This document shows, in pieces, positions 52,406 through 60,697 of a stretch of DNA of 64,000 nt. Position 1 is the stretch's first letter; each line of letters opens with the position of its first letter. The notes below the pieces were generated by a model. It had not been told where the DNA came from and made no database searches. It worked only from the letters and a program-made list of their open reading frames with translations. This DNA comes from Rhabdaerophilum sp. SD176. Lineage in GTDB: Bacteria; Pseudomonadota; Alphaproteobacteria; Rhizobiales; Beijerinckiaceae. A program made the translations under genes and the position numbers. Where the stretch lies: NCBI RefSeq assembly GCF_030143245.1, contig NZ_JARJNS010000006.1, positions 1 to 64,000 on the forward strand. Direction: 5' to 3'.

Positions 52406-53497
52406 ATGAACAAGGGAAAAGCCCTTCCGCTTTCCGGAATCCGCATCCTCGAATTTGCTGGGATCGGCCCTGCCCCGTTCGCCGCGATGCTGCTCGCCGA
52501 TATGGGTGCGCGCATCCTTCGGATTGACCGGCCGGGCGGCGCTGACCCGTGGACGGACAAGGTGGTTCGACGGAACCGGACCAGCGTCACGGCAGATCTC
52601 AAGTCACCGCAGGATCTCGCGCAGGTCAAGGCGCTGGCCCGGCAGGCCGATGCATTGATTGAGGGCTTCCGCCCGGGCGTCATGGAGCGGCTTGGCCTCG
52701 GGCCCGAGGTGCTGCTGGCCGAAAATCCGGCCCTGATCTATGGGCGGATGACCGGCTGGGGCCAGGACGGACCGCTCGCGCCGACAGCCGGGCATGATAT
52801 CAACTACATTGCCATAACGGGCGCGCTTTCGGCGATCGGGCCGGCCGAACGGCCCGTGCCGCCGTTGAACCTTGTCGGTGATCTCGGCGGTGGCGCGCTG
52901 TATCTCGCCATGGGCATACTCGCTGGCCTACTGCGGGCGCGGCAGACAGGGCAAGGGCAAGTTGTGGATTGCGCGATTTCCGATTGCACGATCTCGCTGA
53001 TGGCGATGTTTTCCGATCTCGCTGCGCAGGGTCGCTGGGATTCCGGCCGCCGCGAGGCCAACATCCTCGACGGCGCGGCGCCCTTCTACAGGACCTATGC
53101 CTGCCGTGACGGGCATTTTGTTGCCGTCGGCGCGCTGGAACGCCCCTTTTATGCAGCGTTATGCCAAGGCCTCGGACTGCCGGTGCTGCCGGAGGCCGAG
53201 CGGATGGACAAGGCGCGCTGGCCGGAGCAGATCGCGGCGTTTGCAGCTGTCTTCCTCACCCGGACGCGTGACGAATGGACTGCGCATTTTGCAGGAACCG
53301 ATGCCTGCCTCGCCCCGGTGCTGACACTGGAAGAAGCGCCGGATCATCCCCATAACCGGGCACGCGGGGCCTTCATTTTGGCCAATGGTGCCATCCAGCC
53401 GGCTGCCGCCCCGCGATTTTCTGCCGCGCCGCCATCCGACATGGCCCTTCCGCCGGACCACCCCTCGCTGGAGGCGGCCCTGGCGGCGTGGGCGTGA
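52406..53497 (+). CDS. CaiB/BaiF family CoA enzyme, alpha-methylacyl-CoA racemase-like
   Basis: This 363-residue protein belongs to family III. The blocks GIRILEFAGIGPAPFAAMLL, DRPGGAD, DLKSPQDL, DALIEGFRPGVMERLGLGP and YGRMTGWGQDGPLAPTAGHD are typical. GHDINY near residue 131 matches the active-site His region of alpha-methylacyl-CoA racemases, and LVGDLGGGALYLAMGIL supplies the acidic partner. That points to racemisation of 2-methylacyl-CoA rather than CoA transfer. Its neighbour, an acyl-CoA dehydrogenase, would use the S-isomer produced. CoA-transferase activity cannot be excluded. Confidence 0.85.
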   Translation: MNKGKALPLSGIRILEFAGIGPAPFAAMLLADMGARILRIDRPGGADPWTDKVVRRNRTSVTADLKSPQDLAQVKALARQADALIEGFRPGVMERLGLGPEVLLAENPALIYGRMTGWGQDGPLAPTAGHDINYIAITGALSAIGPAERPVPPLNLVGDLGGGALYLAMGILAGLLRARQTGQGQVVDCAISDCTISLMAMFSDLAAQGRWDSGRREANILDGAAPFYRTYACRDGHFVAVGALERPFYAALCQGLGLPVLPEAERMDKARWPEQIAAFAAVFLTRTRDEWTAHFAGTDACLAPVLTLEEAPDHPHNRARGAFILANGAIQPAAAPRFSAAPPSDMALPPDHPSLEAALAAWA

Positions 53498-53503
53498 CAG
53501 GGT

Positions 53504-54559
53504 TCAGGGCGCGGGATTGCCGCGCAGCTGGTGGATGAGGTCGATCTTGCCGAGGAGTTCGGGGCTCAGCGTCACGCCCTCGGAATCGATGGCCAGCTTG
53601 AGCTGCTCCATCGTCGTCGCGCCGATGATATTCGATGTCACGAAGGGCCGGGAATTGACAAAGGCATTCGCCATTACAGATGGGTCGAGGCCGTATTCGC
53701 GGGCGAGGCCGACATAATCACGCACGGCGGCCTCGGCGCCCGGCTTCTCGTACCGCTGACCCCGGTTGAAAAGCGTCGAGCGCGCGCCGGCCGGGCGGGC
53801 ACCGTCAAGATACTTGCCGGAAAGATAGCCCTGCGCGATCGGCGAATAGGCAAGCAGGCCGACATCCTCTCGCAGCCAGATTTCGGCCAGAGCGGTCTCG
53901 AACGTGCGGTTCAGCAGGTTGTAGGCGTTCTGGATCGACTGCATGCGCGGCAGACCCTTCGCCTCGCTCTCGGCGAGGAAGCGCATCGTGCCCCAGGCGC
54001 TCTCGTTCGAGAGGCCGACATGCCGCACCTTGCCGGCCTTGATGAAGCCGGCGAGGATCTCGAGGACCTCATGGAACGGTGTTTCCTCGCCAGACGTCCT
54101 GTAGTCTGCCGGGTTGAAGCGCGTCGGGTTCGAGCCCCAGGGCATGGCCCGGTCCGGCCAGTGCAGCTGGTAGAGATCGACATAATCCGTCTGAAGGCGC
54201 TTGAGGCTTGAATCGAGCGCCTCTTCCATCTGGCTGCGGATCAGGCGCCCCTTCGAGCCATCCTTGCGGAACCATGTCATGTCGGAACGGCCGATCACCT
54301 TGGTGGCAAGGATCACCTTGTCGCGGTTCTTCCGGCTGGCGAACCACGAACCGATAATGCACTCGGTCGAGCCCTGCGTCTCTGCTGCCGGAGGGATGGA
54401 ATAAAGTTCGGCCGTGTCAAAGAAATTCACGCCCCGGTCGAGGGCGTAATCCATCTGGGCATGTCCCTCGGCCTCGGTGTTCTGCTGGCCCCAGGTCATG
54501 GTGCCGAGGCAGATGAGGGAAACATCAAGTCCGGTGCGGCCAAGCGGGCGACGCTGCAT
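53504..54559 (-). CDS. aldo/keto reductase (Tas-like)
   Basis: This 351-residue NADP-dependent reductase has a TIM-barrel. The catalytic set is visible as FFDTAELY (Asp, Tyr), ILATKV (Lys) and DYVDLYQLHWPDR (His). GLSNESAWG and the C-terminal IIGATTMEQLKLAI are usual for the Tas/YghZ branch. It is convergent with the racemase-like gene, seven bases apart, and lies 21 bases downstream of yacG. Substrate unknown. Confidence 0.88.
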   Translation of the reverse strand: MQRRPLGRTGLDVSLICLGTMTWGQQNTEAEGHAQMDYALDRGVNFFDTAELYSIPPAAETQGSTECIIGSWFASRKNRDKVILATKVIGRSDMTWFRKDGSKGRLIRSQMEEALDSSLKRLQTDYVDLYQLHWPDRAMPWGSNPTRFNPADYRTSGEETPFHEVLEILAGFIKAGKVRHVGLSNESAWGTMRFLAESEAKGLPRMQSIQNAYNLLNRTFETALAEIWLREDVGLLAYSPIAQGYLSGKYLDGARPAGARSTLFNRGQRYEKPGAEAAVRDYVGLAREYGLDPSVMANAFVNSRPFVTSNIIGATTMEQLKLAIDSEGVTLSPELLGKIDLIHQLRGNPAP

Positions 54560-54580
54560 GTTCAGGTCCTTTGCGGGAGT

Positions 54581-54787
54581 TCAGGAGGAATAGGGTTCGT
54601 CAGAACGGTGGCCGTCGCCTTCGTCCTCGTCCCGCTCCGGCACGGCATAGATGCCGTTGAGCCAGCGCGAGAGATCAACATCAGCACAACGTTTCGAGCA
54701 GAACGGCCGGAATTGCTGAATCGTCAGACGCTCGCAGATGGGGCAGCGCGGCGCACGGATCAAGGTCGGGTCCTTCGCTTCCGCCAT
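54581..54787 (-). CDS. yacG: DNA gyrase inhibitor YacG (zinc-binding)
   Basis: This small protein of 68 residues has a four-cysteine zinc site, CPICERL and CSKRCADVDLSRWLNG, which is diagnostic for YacG, a protein that binds GyrB and inhibits gyrase. The acidic tail (ERDEDEGDG) is common. I chose ATG 54787, nine or so bases after an AGG; a GTG at 54796 overlapping the maf stop is also possible. The maf-yacG pairing is usual in alphaproteobacteria. Confidence 0.9.
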   Translation of the reverse strand: MAEAKDPTLIRAPRCPICERLTIQQFRPFCSKRCADVDLSRWLNGIYAVPERDEDEGDGHRSDEPYSS

Positions 54788-54792
54788 GGCCG

Positions 54793-55428
54793 TCACGCCT
54801 GATTGAGCCAGCGCAGATGGACCGGGTACCCGGTTCCGGCCAGAAGCGACGCGGTTTCATAGAGCGGCAAGCCGACAATGGCCGAATAGGAGCCGATAAT
54901 CTTGGTGACGAAGGCGCCGGCAATGCCCTGGATGGCATAGCCGCCGGCCTTGCCCTCCCATTCGCCGCTGGCGAGATAGGCGTCTATCTCGTCGCCCGAC
55001 AGGCGCTTGAAGCGGACGCGGGCCTCGACAAGCCGTTGCGACTGGCGGCCGGAAGGCAACATGACGACGACACTGGTATAGACGCGATGGGCCCGGCCCG
55101 AAAGCAGGCGCAGGCATTGCGCGGCTTCGGCGGCCAGTTCGGTCTTGGGCAGAATGCGCGAGCCCAGCGCCACAACGGTATCGGCCGAAAGCACATGGCA
55201 TGCCGAAATCGCCGGATCATGCCGCGTCGCCTTGTAGGCTGCCTCTGCCTTTTCCCGGGCGAGGCGTTCTGCATAGACCCGGGGTCTTTCGCGCTGGCGC
55301 GGCGTTTCATCGATCGACGTGGCGAGAACATGGTCGGGGCTGATGCCGATCTGTTCCAGAAGCTGGAACCGGCGCGGCGAGGCAGAGGCCAGCAGCAAGC
55401 GGCCGATCCCGTCGATCGCCTTCGTCAT
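54793..55428 (-). CDS. maf: Maf-like nucleoside triphosphate pyrophosphatase
   Basis: This protein of 211 residues should hydrolyse non-canonical or methylated nucleoside triphosphates. It has LLASASPRRFQLL at the start, DETPRQRERP, VLSADTVVAL with the catalytic Asp, and IQGIAGAFVTKIIGSYSAIVG split across the C-terminal part. ATG 55428 was preferred; a GTG at 55449 would add seven residues. In many relatives infA precedes maf; here a divergent tripartite transporter does. Confidence 0.9.
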   Translation of the reverse strand: MTKAIDGIGRLLLASASPRRFQLLEQIGISPDHVLATSIDETPRQRERPRVYAERLAREKAEAAYKATRHDPAISACHVLSADTVVALGSRILPKTELAAEAAQCLRLLSGRAHRVYTSVVVMLPSGRQSQRLVEARVRFKRLSGDEIDAYLASGEWEGKAGGYAIQGIAGAFVTKIIGSYSAIVGLPLYETASLLAGTGYPVHLRWLNQA

Positions 55429-55598
55429 GCGGATATCCACTTCCCTCACGGCAGGGCCCAGCGGCCCGACCGCGCCGTTCTAACGAGAGCGGGCGCGGAT
55501 CACAACCGCATCCATGCATCCGCACCCTGCAGCCAAACATATTCCCGATGGGTTCTTGTCGCCCCTGCCAATGTCTGCCAGTCTGGTGCAAAGCTCGT

Positions 55599-55662
55599 TG
55601 TCGGCGACTTTCCGACAGGGGGACAACCGCGACACGCATCCGGTCTGTCAGTTTCGTGACAG
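55599..55662. promoter_or_regulatory. two inverted repeats in the maf-tctC spacer
   Basis: TGTCGG-N7-CCGACA (55599-55617) and CTGTCA-GTTTCG-TGACAG (55645-55662) are both perfect and share the half-site TGTC/GACA. They occupy the middle of the 308-base divergent spacer 55429-55736. The second is 75 bases before the tctC start. A TATAGA at 55713-55718 could be a -10 box, but I see no matching -35. Otherwise the spacer holds nothing I recognise. Confidence 0.45.
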
Positions 55663-55736
55663 GTTCGGGCGCTACGCGGTGCGGGCATATGAAAAAGATG
55701 CCAAATCAAGACTATAGACATGTGGGAGCCCAAGAC

Positions 55737-56720
55737 ATGACAACTCGTCGCACAATCCTGAAATCGGGTATCGCCGCCGGCGCCGCCGCAACCCTTCCGT
55801 TTGGCATGCTGACCCCGGCCGAAGCCCAGGCCCTGACTTCGCTGCAGATCTTCGTACCGGCAGCGCCGGGCGGCGGCTGGGATGGCACCGGCCGCGCGAT
55901 CGAAAGCGTCATGCGGGCCGAAAAGATCATGGCCAACTTCCAGTTCGAGCATGCGCCGGGCGCCGGTGGCGTGGTTGGCCTGCCGAAATTCATGTCCACC
56001 AAGAAGGGCCAGCCGAACGCCATCATGATCGGCGGGATGGTGATGGTCGGGGCGATCATCGCCAACAAGGCGCCGCTGAAACTCAGCGATGTCGTTCCGC
56101 TCTGCCGTCTGACGGGCGAGTTCCTCGCCGTCGTCGTTCCGGCGGAGAGCCCGTTCAAGACGATGGGTGACCTTGTCACCGCGCTGAAGGCGGATCCGGG
56201 CAAGGTTTCCTGGGCCGGCGGCTCGGCTGGCGGGTCGGACCATATCCTTGCCGGCATGATCGCCAAGGCGGTTGGCGTCGATCCGCGCAAGGTGGCCTAT
56301 GTCGCCTATGCCGGCGGTGGTCCCGCCACGGCGGCTCTCCTGGGCAACCAGGTTTCCTGCGGCGTCTCGGGCTATGGCGAGTTCGCCGAGCAGGTGAAGG
56401 CCGGCAAGCTGCGCGTGCTGGCGATCTCCGCCGACAAGCGCCAGGCCGGCATCAATGTCCCGACGCTCAAGGAAGCCGGGGTCGATGTCGATCTGTTCAA
56501 CTGGCGCGGTGTGTTTGGCGCACCCGGTACAACCAAGGCCCAGCAGGATGCGCTGATCGCGCTGTTTGACAAGCTGGTCATCTCGGAAGGCTGGAAGACC
56601 GAACTGACCAAGCGCGACTGGACCGGCATCTATATGCGCGGCGATGCCTTCGCCAAGTATATCGATACCGAGACCACCCGCATTACCGGCATTCTCAAAG
56701 ATCTCGGTCTCGCGGCCTGA
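55737..56720 (+). CDS. tctC: tripartite tricarboxylate transporter binding protein (TctC/Bug family)
   Basis: This 327-residue periplasmic protein captures a carboxylate for the TctAB membrane proteins. It has a clear Tat signal, TRRTILKSG, at residues 3-11, cleaved near AEAQA, whereas many Bug proteins use Sec. The mature start LQIFVPAAPGGGWDGTGRAI has the Bug glycine-rich loop, and HAPGAGGVVGLPKF and VSWAGGSAGGSDHIL are further family blocks. ATG 55737 has GGGAG eight bases upstream. TctB follows three bases after the stop. Ligand (citrate-like or other mono/dicarboxylate) unknown. Confidence 0.88.
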   Translation: MTTRRTILKSGIAAGAAATLPFGMLTPAEAQALTSLQIFVPAAPGGGWDGTGRAIESVMRAEKIMANFQFEHAPGAGGVVGLPKFMSTKKGQPNAIMIGGMVMVGAIIANKAPLKLSDVVPLCRLTGEFLAVVVPAESPFKTMGDLVTALKADPGKVSWAGGSAGGSDHILAGMIAKAVGVDPRKVAYVAYAGGGPATAALLGNQVSCGVSGYGEFAEQVKAGKLRVLAISADKRQAGINVPTLKEAGVDVDLFNWRGVFGAPGTTKAQQDALIALFDKLVISEGWKTELTKRDWTGIYMRGDAFAKYIDTETTRITGILKDLGLAA

Positions 56721-56723
56721 TCG

Positions 56724-57221
56724 ATGGTGCTGAAGCCTTCTCTGCCCGAACTTCTGGTCGGGCTCGGGATGGTGGGGTTTGCCGTCGTCGTGGGTTTCGC
56801 GACGGCGGCCATTCCCTCCTCCGCCTATGCGAAGATCGGACCTGCTGTGGTGCCTTGGGCGATCACGGCCGGCCTTGTCTTTTTCGGCCTGCTGCTGACC
56901 CTTCAGGGCCTGACCGGCGGCTGGGAGCATGAGCGCGGCATCGATTTCGACTGGCGCGGCCTCGGCTGGCTGCTGGCCGGGCTGGGGATGAACCTCTTCC
57001 TCATCGATGGATATCGCGTCGGCGAAACCCAGGTGATCCCGCAATTCGGGTTCATCATCGCGTCGACTGTGGTCTTCAGCTTCACCGCGCGCGCCTTCGG
57101 CAGCCGTGCCTTTCTCCGTGATGTCCTGATCGGCTTCGCGCTCGCGCTGGTGGCCTATATCGGCTTCGACCGGGTGCTCGGCTACCAGATCGGCAGCGGG
57201 ATGATCGAAAGACTGATCTGA
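56724..57221 (+). CDS. tctB: tripartite tricarboxylate transporter small membrane subunit (TctB)
   Basis: This 165-residue protein has four hydrophobic helices, the first at 11-33 ([20 protein letters not shown]) and the last at about 130-150. [20 protein letters not shown] is a typical TctB segment. The stop overlaps the TctA start by one base (TGATG), so the two membrane subunits are translationally coupled. Confidence 0.85.
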   Translation: MVLKPSLPELLVGLGMVGFAVVVGFATAAIPSSAYAKIGPAVVPWAITAGLVFFGLLLTLQGLTGGWEHERGIDFDWRGLGWLLAGLGMNLFLIDGYRVGETQVIPQFGFIIASTVVFSFTARAFGSRAFLRDVLIGFALALVAYIGFDRVLGYQIGSGMIERLI

Positions 57222-58720
57222 TGGATACGCTCGCCCAGCTGCTCCAGGGTTTTGCGATCGCCCTGACGCCGATCAACCTGATGTGGTGCCTTGTCGGGGT
57301 CGCGGTCGGGACAGCGATCGGGGTTCTGCCCGGCCTCGGCCCGGCGCTGACCATCGCCCTGCTCCTGCCGATCACCACCAAGGTCGATCCGACGGCAGCC
57401 TTCATTCTCTTCGCCGGCATCTATTACGGTGCGATGTATGGCGGGTCGACAACCTCGATCCTGCTCAATACGCCGGGCGAGAGCGCGACGATCGTCACCT
57501 CGCTCGAGGGCAACAAGATGGCCAAGCGCGGGCGTGCCGGCGCGGCGCTCGCCACGGCGGCCATCGGCTCCTTCGTGGCCGGCACCATCGGAACGATCGG
57601 CATCACTTTCATGGCCGAACCGGTCGTGGCCTTCGCGCTGAAATTCGGGCCTGCCGAATATTTTTCGTTGATGATGCTGTCGTTTGTCACCGTGGCGGCG
57701 GTTCTCGGCGGTTCTGCCGTGCGCGGCATGACGGCCCTGTTCGTCGGCATGTTCCTCGGCATGATCGGCGTCGACAACCAGTCCGGCCAGTTGCGTTTCA
57801 CCTTCGGGCTGACGGAGCTTTATGACGGCATCAACGTCATCATCGTCGCGGTCGGGCTCTTCGCGATCGGCGAGACACTTTGGCTGGCTGCCCAACCCAA
57901 GGGCGGGCCTGAAGAGGTGATCAAGGTCACCGACTCGGTGATGATGAGCAAGGAAGACTGGAAACGATCCTGGAAGCCGTGGCTGCGCGGCTCCTTCATT
58001 GGCTTCCCGATCGGGGCCATGCCGGCCGGCGGGGCCGAAATCCCGACCTTCCTCTCCTATTCTCTGGAGAAAAAACTTTCGACCAAGCCGGAGGAATTCG
58101 GCCATGGCGCCATTGAAGGCGTGGCCGGGCCGGAGGCTGCGAACAATGCTTCCGCTGCCGGTGTGCTGGTCCCTATGCTGGCGCTGGGCCTGCCGACATC
58201 GGCCACCGCAGCGATCATGCTTTCGGCCTTCCAAAGCTATGGCATCAATCCGGGCCCGCAATTGCTGCAGACCAATCCGCAGCTCGTCTGGGGCCTGATT
58301 GCGTCCCTTTATATCGGCAATGTGATGCTGCTGGTGCTCAACCTGCCGCTGGTGGGGCTATGGGTAAAGATGCTCAAGATCCCGGCACCTCTGCTCTATG
58401 GCGGCATTCTCATCTTTGCCACGGTCGGCTCATACGGCATTTCCCGCTCGGTGGTGGACCTGGTGCTGCTCTATCTCGTCGGGATCATGGGCTTCCTGAT
58501 GCGGAAATTCGACTTCCCGACGGCACCTGTCATTATCGGGATGATCCTCGGACCGCTCGCGGAAATGAATTTCCGGCAGGCCATGACGATCAGCCAGGGA
58601 AGCTGGTGGATCTTTATCGAGAAACCCCTGTCGCTGACCCTGCTGGTTCTCACCGTGGTCGCGCTTGTCGGCCCCGCCCTCTGGGCAAAGTTCAGGCCGA
58701 GGACGACGCAGGAGGCATGA
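57221..58720 (+). CDS. tctA: tripartite tricarboxylate transporter large membrane subunit (TctA)
   Basis: This 499-residue protein has about eleven to twelve membrane segments. [19 protein letters not shown] and [20 protein letters not shown] near 67-87 are the TctA signatures, repeated in the second half as [20 protein letters not shown] and [15 protein letters not shown]. It transports the solute delivered by TctC using an ion gradient. Its last 29 bases overlap the 3' end of the convergent Ada-domain gene. Confidence 0.92.
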   Translation: MDTLAQLLQGFAIALTPINLMWCLVGVAVGTAIGVLPGLGPALTIALLLPITTKVDPTAAFILFAGIYYGAMYGGSTTSILLNTPGESATIVTSLEGNKMAKRGRAGAALATAAIGSFVAGTIGTIGITFMAEPVVAFALKFGPAEYFSLMMLSFVTVAAVLGGSAVRGMTALFVGMFLGMIGVDNQSGQLRFTFGLTELYDGINVIIVAVGLFAIGETLWLAAQPKGGPEEVIKVTDSVMMSKEDWKRSWKPWLRGSFIGFPIGAMPAGGAEIPTFLSYSLEKKLSTKPEEFGHGAIEGVAGPEAANNASAAGVLVPMLALGLPTSATAAIMLSAFQSYGINPGPQLLQTNPQLVWGLIASLYIGNVMLLVLNLPLVGLWVKMLKIPAPLLYGGILIFATVGSYGISRSVVDLVLLYLVGIMGFLMRKFDFPTAPVIIGMILGPLAEMNFRQAMTISQGSWWIFIEKPLSLTLLVLTVVALVGPALWAKFRPRTTQEA

Positions 58721-58970
58721 TTCCGCCTCCGCATCGCTTGCAGGCCCGGAAACCAGCCGCTTCGGCCTCTCCGGCAGTGTCATAGCAGCGAATATTGCGA
58801 GGCAATGGCAACCTGGACGGGCATCCGGGGCGGCAGAACACACCTGTCGTTGTAACCGCGTAAACAAAATCTGAACAAGCCCGCCGAGGGCGGGCAGAGA
58901 TCACTTGCCAGCGCCAATCCGCTACGGTATCGGGATCAATGTTCTTTGTCGTTTTGTAGTTATCGGCCAT
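58692..58970 (-). CDS. stand-alone Ada metal-binding domain protein
   Basis: This small protein of 92 residues consists almost only of the N-terminal zinc domain of Ada. In full Ada this domain removes methyl groups from DNA phosphates by transfer to a zinc-bound cysteine. The four cysteines are in VFCRPGC and FRACKRC, with the flanking [19 protein letters not shown] and [10 protein letters not shown] blocks intact. No AraC-type DNA-binding or methyltransferase domain follows. I chose ATG 58970; in-frame ATG 59033 would add 21 residues without motif. It may be a functional single-domain protein or a remnant of Ada; intact cysteines favour function. Confidence 0.75.
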   Translation of the reverse strand: MADNYKTTKNIDPDTVADWRWQVISARPRRACSDFVYAVTTTGVFCRPGCPSRLPLPRNIRCYDTAGEAEAAGFRACKRCGGGIMPPASSSA

Positions 58971-59176
58971 TGCGCATCGTCTTTCTGCCCTCTCTGCCTG
59001 CCTTGTGTGTGTTCGCGTTAGATTAGATTTCACTTATAAATTCCTGATGCTGATTTGATCACTTTTCTGAGCCTCCGGCCACCCGATTCCATATTTGCCC
59101 TTTCTCCCTTCGAGCAGGCGTAGCCTGTTTCGAGCCATAGTCATTTTCATTTTTTATTTGCCTCGGAGCATTCTCG

Positions 59177-60553
59177 ATGCGTTTGCCCTTCCTCGCGGCC
59201 ATTTTCTTGATTTCTTTCAGTACGGCTCATGGCCAGCAACCCATGACGCTGGAACAGGCGATCCGCATGGCGGTGACCAGCAATCCGCGGATTGGCGAGG
59301 CAGCGGCCAACCGACGCGCGGTCGATCAAGAATTGCGGCAGGTCCAGGGCGGTCTGCTTCCGCAAATCCGCGTGCAGGCCGAATACGGAAATGAACGCTC
59401 ACGCCGGGCGGCCGGAAGTGTCATTGCCGGCACGAACGAATGGCGGAAAGCCGGCGGCGAGGCCGGAATCATTGTCAATCAGCTGCTTTTCGATGGTTTT
59501 GCCACACTGAACCAGATCTACCGGCAAATGGCCCGGTCAGATGCCGCAGCCTGGCGAACACTCGAACGCGCTGAGCTTGTCGCACTGGATACCGCGGAGG
59601 CCTTCCTCGACATCCAGCGCTTCATGGCCTCTGTCGCCCTCGCGGAGGGGAACGTCGCCGTGCATGAAAGGCTGGCCAACACGATCTCCCAGCGCTACAG
59701 CGGCGGCCGCGCCGGAATGGGCGACCAGGAGCAGGTCAATGAGCGCCTTGCCGCTGCCCGCGCCGTGCTGGCGGAGTTCCGGATCCGCCTTGAGGAAGCA
59801 AGGGCCGCATTCCGCAAGGCAGTCGGCATCGTTCCTGGAAGGCTGGCCGGCCCGATGCGCCTTTCCGGCCTGCCTGCGACGCGCCAGAAGGCTTTCGACC
59901 TGACCATTGCCGCCAACCCGACCCTCCTCGCTGCCACCAGCGACGTGACGGCTGCTGAACGGGACTATGACGCGACGACAGGGCTTTTCCTGCCGCGTGT
60001 CGGTGTCGAGGGCCGCGCAGCATCCGGACGGGATTCCAGTCAAGCCAGAGGGCGTTTTGACGAGGCTTCCGTCAAGCTTCGGGCGGATTGGCTGCTCTTT
60101 TCGGGTGGAACGGACAGTGCCCGCCGGATGGAACTGGGCGAACGTGTGGCCGAGAGCCGGAGCCGCGTTGATTCCCTGCGCCGCGCGGCCTTTGAATCCA
60201 TCGACCGCGCTTGGAGCGTCCGGCAGCTTTCCGGCGCCCGGATTGCCTCCCTCAGGGGGCAGGTTCGTGCGGCCCAGGCGGTGGTGACTGCGTATCGCGG
60301 CGAGTACGAGCTGGGCCAGCGCAGCCTGCTTGACCTGCTCAATGCCGAGAACGCCCATTTCAATGCCCGGCTTTCGCTCGAGGCGGCAAGGAACGTCGCT
60401 GTTTTTGCGGATTACCAGTTGCTGGCGACATCAGGACAATTGCTTGTCCGCCTGAATATTGCACGCCCGCAGGATGCGAACCCGACTTCGAGGGACCGAC
60501 GATCCGTCTTCCCGACCACGTTTGGCAACCCGTTCAAGGGGGCGCTCCATTGA
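59177..60553 (+). CDS. TolC family outer-membrane channel of a type I secretion system
   Basis: This 458-residue protein has a Sec signal of about 20 residues (MRLPFLAAIFLISFSTAHGQ). MTLEQAIRMAVTSNPRI begins the first TolC repeat and FDLTIAANPTLLAATSDVTA near 235 the second; long coiled-coil helices follow each. YRGEYELGQRSLLDLLNAEN near 385 is the standard C-terminal signature. A CGGAG site lies eight bases before the ATG. The upstream 59034-59176 is AT-rich with TATAAA at 59035 but no clear -35. It is the first gene of a TolC-ABC-HlyD series. Confidence 0.9.
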   Translation: MRLPFLAAIFLISFSTAHGQQPMTLEQAIRMAVTSNPRIGEAAANRRAVDQELRQVQGGLLPQIRVQAEYGNERSRRAAGSVIAGTNEWRKAGGEAGIIVNQLLFDGFATLNQIYRQMARSDAAAWRTLERAELVALDTAEAFLDIQRFMASVALAEGNVAVHERLANTISQRYSGGRAGMGDQEQVNERLAAARAVLAEFRIRLEEARAAFRKAVGIVPGRLAGPMRLSGLPATRQKAFDLTIAANPTLLAATSDVTAAERDYDATTGLFLPRVGVEGRAASGRDSSQARGRFDEASVKLRADWLLFSGGTDSARRMELGERVAESRSRVDSLRRAAFESIDRAWSVRQLSGARIASLRGQVRAAQAVVTAYRGEYELGQRSLLDLLNAENAHFNARLSLEAARNVAVFADYQLLATSGQLLVRLNIARPQDANPTSRDRRSVFPTTFGNPFKGALH

Positions 60554-60697
60554 CCGGCCAAACAGCACATCCCGAGAAGACGATCTTCTCCCTTGGCACC
60601 ATGGCGACCTGCCGTATGCCGGCGCCTGTCATAACCGAGCGCTTTCCACATCCGCACCTCGCCACCGGCTCAACCGGACGACGCGCAAGCCTCACCG

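Noticed and set aside
60574-60590. Perfect hairpin GAGAAGA-CGA-TCTTCTC between the TolC-like and ABC genes
   Set aside because: No T-run follows and the genes must be expressed together, so I do not call a terminator; it may still affect RNA processing.
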